Shown: piece by piece, positions 13,921-15,560 of the stretch
How positions within the stretch are numbered: the stretch's first letter is position 1
How the letters are laid out: every line of letters starts with the position of its first letter
Assembly (NCBI GenBank): GCA_024636595.1
Contig: JAGXGT010000195.1
Span: 1-15,560, forward strand
Reading direction: 5' to 3'
From: Sphingomonadales bacterium
GTDB lineage: Bacteria; Pseudomonadota; Alphaproteobacteria; Sphingomonadales; Sphingomonadaceae
DNA: 15,560 nt
Notes under the pieces: generated by a model
What the model saw: the letters and a program-made list of their open reading frames with translations, nothing else
What the model was told of the DNA's origin: nothing
Database searches by the model: none
Translations under genes and position numbers: made by a program

Positions 13921-14077
13921 GGGTGGGCAATAGAGTGTGCTGTCACCGTAACTCCTCGTTCGCGACAGTCTCGGCCAATCCGCAAGTCCTGACTTGATCC
14001 AGCTGATCGAGAGGCATAGCAGTAGAAGGATTGTTAAAAGTATAGTTATCTGCCGACAGGTGTGGAGAATTGATTTG

Positions 14078-14989
14078 ATGGAAAAATCCAAAGGTCGGTC
14101 GATAGAATTGTTTTTTGTGGATGGGCATCCTCAAGGGATGAAAACAGCGACCATTCCTTTCCAATGGACCGGGCACGTGTTGGTGATAAACCGCACCCAA
14201 TTACCGAAGGCTATGGCACGTCCTGAAATTGAACGACCAGGCGTTTATCTGCTCGTGGGGGAGAAAGATGATCGCCCATTTTTATACATTGGTGAGACCG
14301 ATGATGTAAAAAAACGCTTAAAAAACCACGCTGCTCAAAAAGAATGGTGGTCAGAAGCCATTTGCATTACCTCCAATGGAGAACCTCTGAATAAAGCTCA
14401 TGCTCGATACCTTGAAAGCAAGCTGATAAGCGATGCTCTCAGGTTACGAAAAATAAAATTGGATAATGAACAGTCGCCACCGGAGCGTACTTTGAGCGAA
14501 GCCGCTCGTGCGCACATGGATGACTTTTTAGAGAACATCTATTTAGTATTACCTGCGTTGCGATTTGACTTTTTTTCGGAAAACAGGAAGCTACCGGCAC
14601 TTAAGTTACCTCAAGAAACCTCAAGCCCTGACGTCAGGTTCGTGACAATGGTTCCAGAACTTAGGATTCCCGCTCACGCCATCTTGATGGATGAGCAATT
14701 TGTTGTGCAGGCTGGCTCTGGCGCGCGACTTGATTGGATCGGCACTGACGGTGGCCATGCTGGCTATCAATCCTTGTTCAACGAGCTAGTCGACCAAGGT
14801 GTTTTGGTTGAGAATGGTGACCATCGAATTTTTTCAGATAGCTATGGATTTAGCAGTACCAGTGCTGCTGGTGCAATCATCAAGGGGCGCGCCACTGCCG
14901 GTCCTACGACTTGGAGAGTAGAAGATACCAACCAAACTTATAGGGAATGGGAAGCGGATCAATTAAATGCGCTGCCAGACGACGAATAG
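14078..14989 (+). CDS. GIY-YIG nuclease with C-terminal DUF4357 domain
   Basis: A 303-aa protein. The N-terminal half carries a GIY-YIG nuclease fold: GVY at 55-57, YIG at 70-72 in PFLYIGETDD, Arg80 in VKKRLKNH, and the probable metal-binding Glu113 in ARYLESKLI. The C-terminal part (about 205-280) matches DUF4357, with the segment YGFSSTSAAGAIIKGRATAGPTTW. The family is soluble and found near mobile and restriction genes. Its substrate is not known. The frame is open to a TTG at 13994, but the ATG at 14078 has a good GGAGA Shine-Dalgarno (14064-14068, 9 nt spacing) and is chosen. The gene is visibly more AT-rich than rpsL and its codon use differs, which suggests recent acquisition. A possible -10 TATAGT lies at 14041-14046. 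It may belong to the island or to a separate insertion. Confidence 0.88.
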   Translation: MEKSKGRSIELFFVDGHPQGMKTATIPFQWTGHVLVINRTQLPKAMARPEIERPGVYLLVGEKDDRPFLYIGETDDVKKRLKNHAAQKEWWSEAICITSNGEPLNKAHARYLESKLISDALRLRKIKLDNEQSPPERTLSEAARAHMDDFLENIYLVLPALRFDFFSENRKLPALKLPQETSSPDVRFVTMVPELRIPAHAILMDEQFVVQAGSGARLDWIGTDGGHAGYQSLFNELVDQGVLVENGDHRIFSDSYGFSSTSAAGAIIKGRATAGPTTWRVEDTNQTYREWEADQLNALPDDE

Positions 14990-15188
14990 CCAAAATTTTC
15001 AAGTCACTATCTGGCCTACCCACCCTCTTGACCCCCAACCGAATCCCGTCTAAAGGCCGCGCTTCCGCTGCTTCGGGCTCCGCTTGACGCTGCAGAAAAC
15101 TTACATAGGCAAAACACTTGCCGTCACATTGGGCGGTGAGAGTAACCCCTGCATTTTGCAGGATAATCTACTATAAGGTGAAGACTTT
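14990..15188. promoter_or_regulatory. rpsL upstream region with leader hairpin and ribosome binding site
   Basis: A plausible promoter is TTGACG (15084-15089) with TAGGCA 16 bp downstream. The leader then has a perfect hairpin, CCTGCA-ttt-TGCAGG, at 15148-15162. The Shine-Dalgarno AAGGTG at 15175-15180 sits 8 nt before the rpsL ATG. No obvious terminator for the GIY-YIG gene is seen in the first 60 bp. Confidence 0.45.
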
Positions 15189-15560
15189 ATGCCAACGATC
15201 AACCAGCTCGTCCGTAAAGGGCGGGTGCCCCAGAAGACGAAGTCCAAGGTGCCAGCCATGGAAGCCAACCCGCAGAAACGCGGCGTTTGTACCCGTGTCT
15301 ACACAACGACTCCAAAGAAACCAAACTCCGCTCTGCGTAAGGTTGCCAAGGTTCGCCTGACCAACCAGCGCGAGGTCATCAGCTATATTCCCGGTGAAGG
15401 TCATAACCTTCAGGAGCATAGCGTTGTGCTGATCCGCGGCGGCCGTGTGCGCGACCTTCCCGGTGTGCGTTACCATGTCCTGCGCGGTGTTCTCGATACC
15501 CAGGGTGTCAAGGACCGCAAGCAGAGCCGCTCGAAATATGGCGCCAAGCGTCCTAAATAG
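15189..15560 (+). CDS. rpsL: 30S ribosomal protein S12
   Basis: A complete 123-aa ribosomal protein S12, part of the decoding centre of the small subunit. The conserved core includes QKRGVCTRVYTTTPKKPNSALRKV and the RGGRVRDLPGVRYH loop. Lys43 and Lys44 in PKKPNS are wild type. Position 88 (initiator Met counted as 1), which is lysine in E. coli and Mycobacterium tuberculosis, is arginine here (codon CGC at 15450-15452). The gene ends with TAG at the last base of the window; in most bacteria rpsG and the EF genes follow. It is core genome and marks the outer border of the accessory region. Confidence 0.99.
   Translation: MPTINQLVRKGRVPQKTKSKVPAMEANPQKRGVCTRVYTTTPKKPNSALRKVAKVRLTNQREVISYIPGEGHNLQEHSVVLIRGGRVRDLPGVRYHVLRGVLDTQGVKDRKQSRSKYGAKRPK

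Larger units (their letters stand above)
13536..13998. repeat. Imperfect direct repeats flanking the antitoxin gene
   Basis: CAGTTTCGACCAATCCG (13536-13552) recurs as CAGTCTCGGCCAATCCG (13966-13982), 15 of 17 identical. In both copies CTTGAT follows after a 10-base spacer (13563-13568 and 13993-13998). Between them, an inverted pair ACGGTGACA (13572-13580) and TGTCACCGT (13941-13949) also brackets the antitoxin gene. The arrangement suggests that this small cassette moved or was duplicated as a unit. Confidence 0.4.

Noticed and set aside
13994..14077. TTG start giving a 331-aa GIY-YIG protein
   Set aside because: The ATG at 14078 has a good Shine-Dalgarno, while the extension contains the likely promoter and no conserved residues.
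11549..15188. tRNA gene, CRISPR array or transposase as island target or component
   Set aside because: The integrase flanks were read for a tRNA-like 3' end, regular spaced repeats and transposase motifs, and none was found. Attachment sites remain unidentified.

Overview
The window looks like a chromosomal segment of an alphaproteobacterium, most likely a sphingomonad (Sphingomonadales). The evidence is an alphaproteobacterial-type rpsL at the right edge, a palindromic 'CCTGAA…TTCAGG / TTCAGCATGACGA' intergenic repeat of the kind scattered through sphingomonad genomes, and generally GC-rich genes. A specific genus cannot be named from this sequence alone.

Layout. Positions 81-11548 form one leftward, tightly packed gene block of 11 genes. 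In transcription order they are: a half-size type I specificity subunit (hsdS'), hsdM, a RhuM-family gene, a full-size hsdS, a dGTPase-like HD phosphohydrolase, a small DUF2188 gene, an unannotated 46-codon gene, a four-helix membrane protein resembling KwaA, a DUF4868 protein resembling KwaB, hsdR, and a YgjP/SprT-like metallopeptidase. Nine of the ten junctions are overlaps or gaps of 2 bp or less (mostly ATGA, TAATG or TGATG), and the tenth is 12 bp, so this reads as a single operon. At 11985-13286 lies a leftward tyrosine integrase, separated from the operon by a 436-bp region with a promoter, a palindrome and degenerate repeats. The flank at 13287-15188 carries integrase-proximal direct repeats, a sphingomonad repeat, an orphan HigA-type antitoxin without a visible toxin, and a GIY-YIG/DUF4357 protein. 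The core gene rpsL (rightward) closes the window.

How the genes fit together. The type I restriction-modification core (R, M, S) is split apart in the operon: M and S lie upstream and R lies near the end. A dNTP-hydrolysing enzyme, a probable Kiwa pair and small uncharacterised genes sit between S and R. Each of the three functions has a known anti-phage role elsewhere: DNA restriction, dNTP depletion, and Kiwa membrane-associated defence. Here they share one transcript, so the best reading is a composite, integrase-borne defence island inserted next to rpsL. Co-operation between the parts is inferred from operon structure only. The exact attachment sites could not be found.

The most notable items are the Kiwa pair plus dGTPase nested in a type I R-M operon, the hidden 46-aa ORF coupled on both sides to its neighbours, two specificity subunits of different architecture, and a native Arg at RpsL position 88, a position where Lys-to-Arg confers streptomycin resistance in other bacteria.
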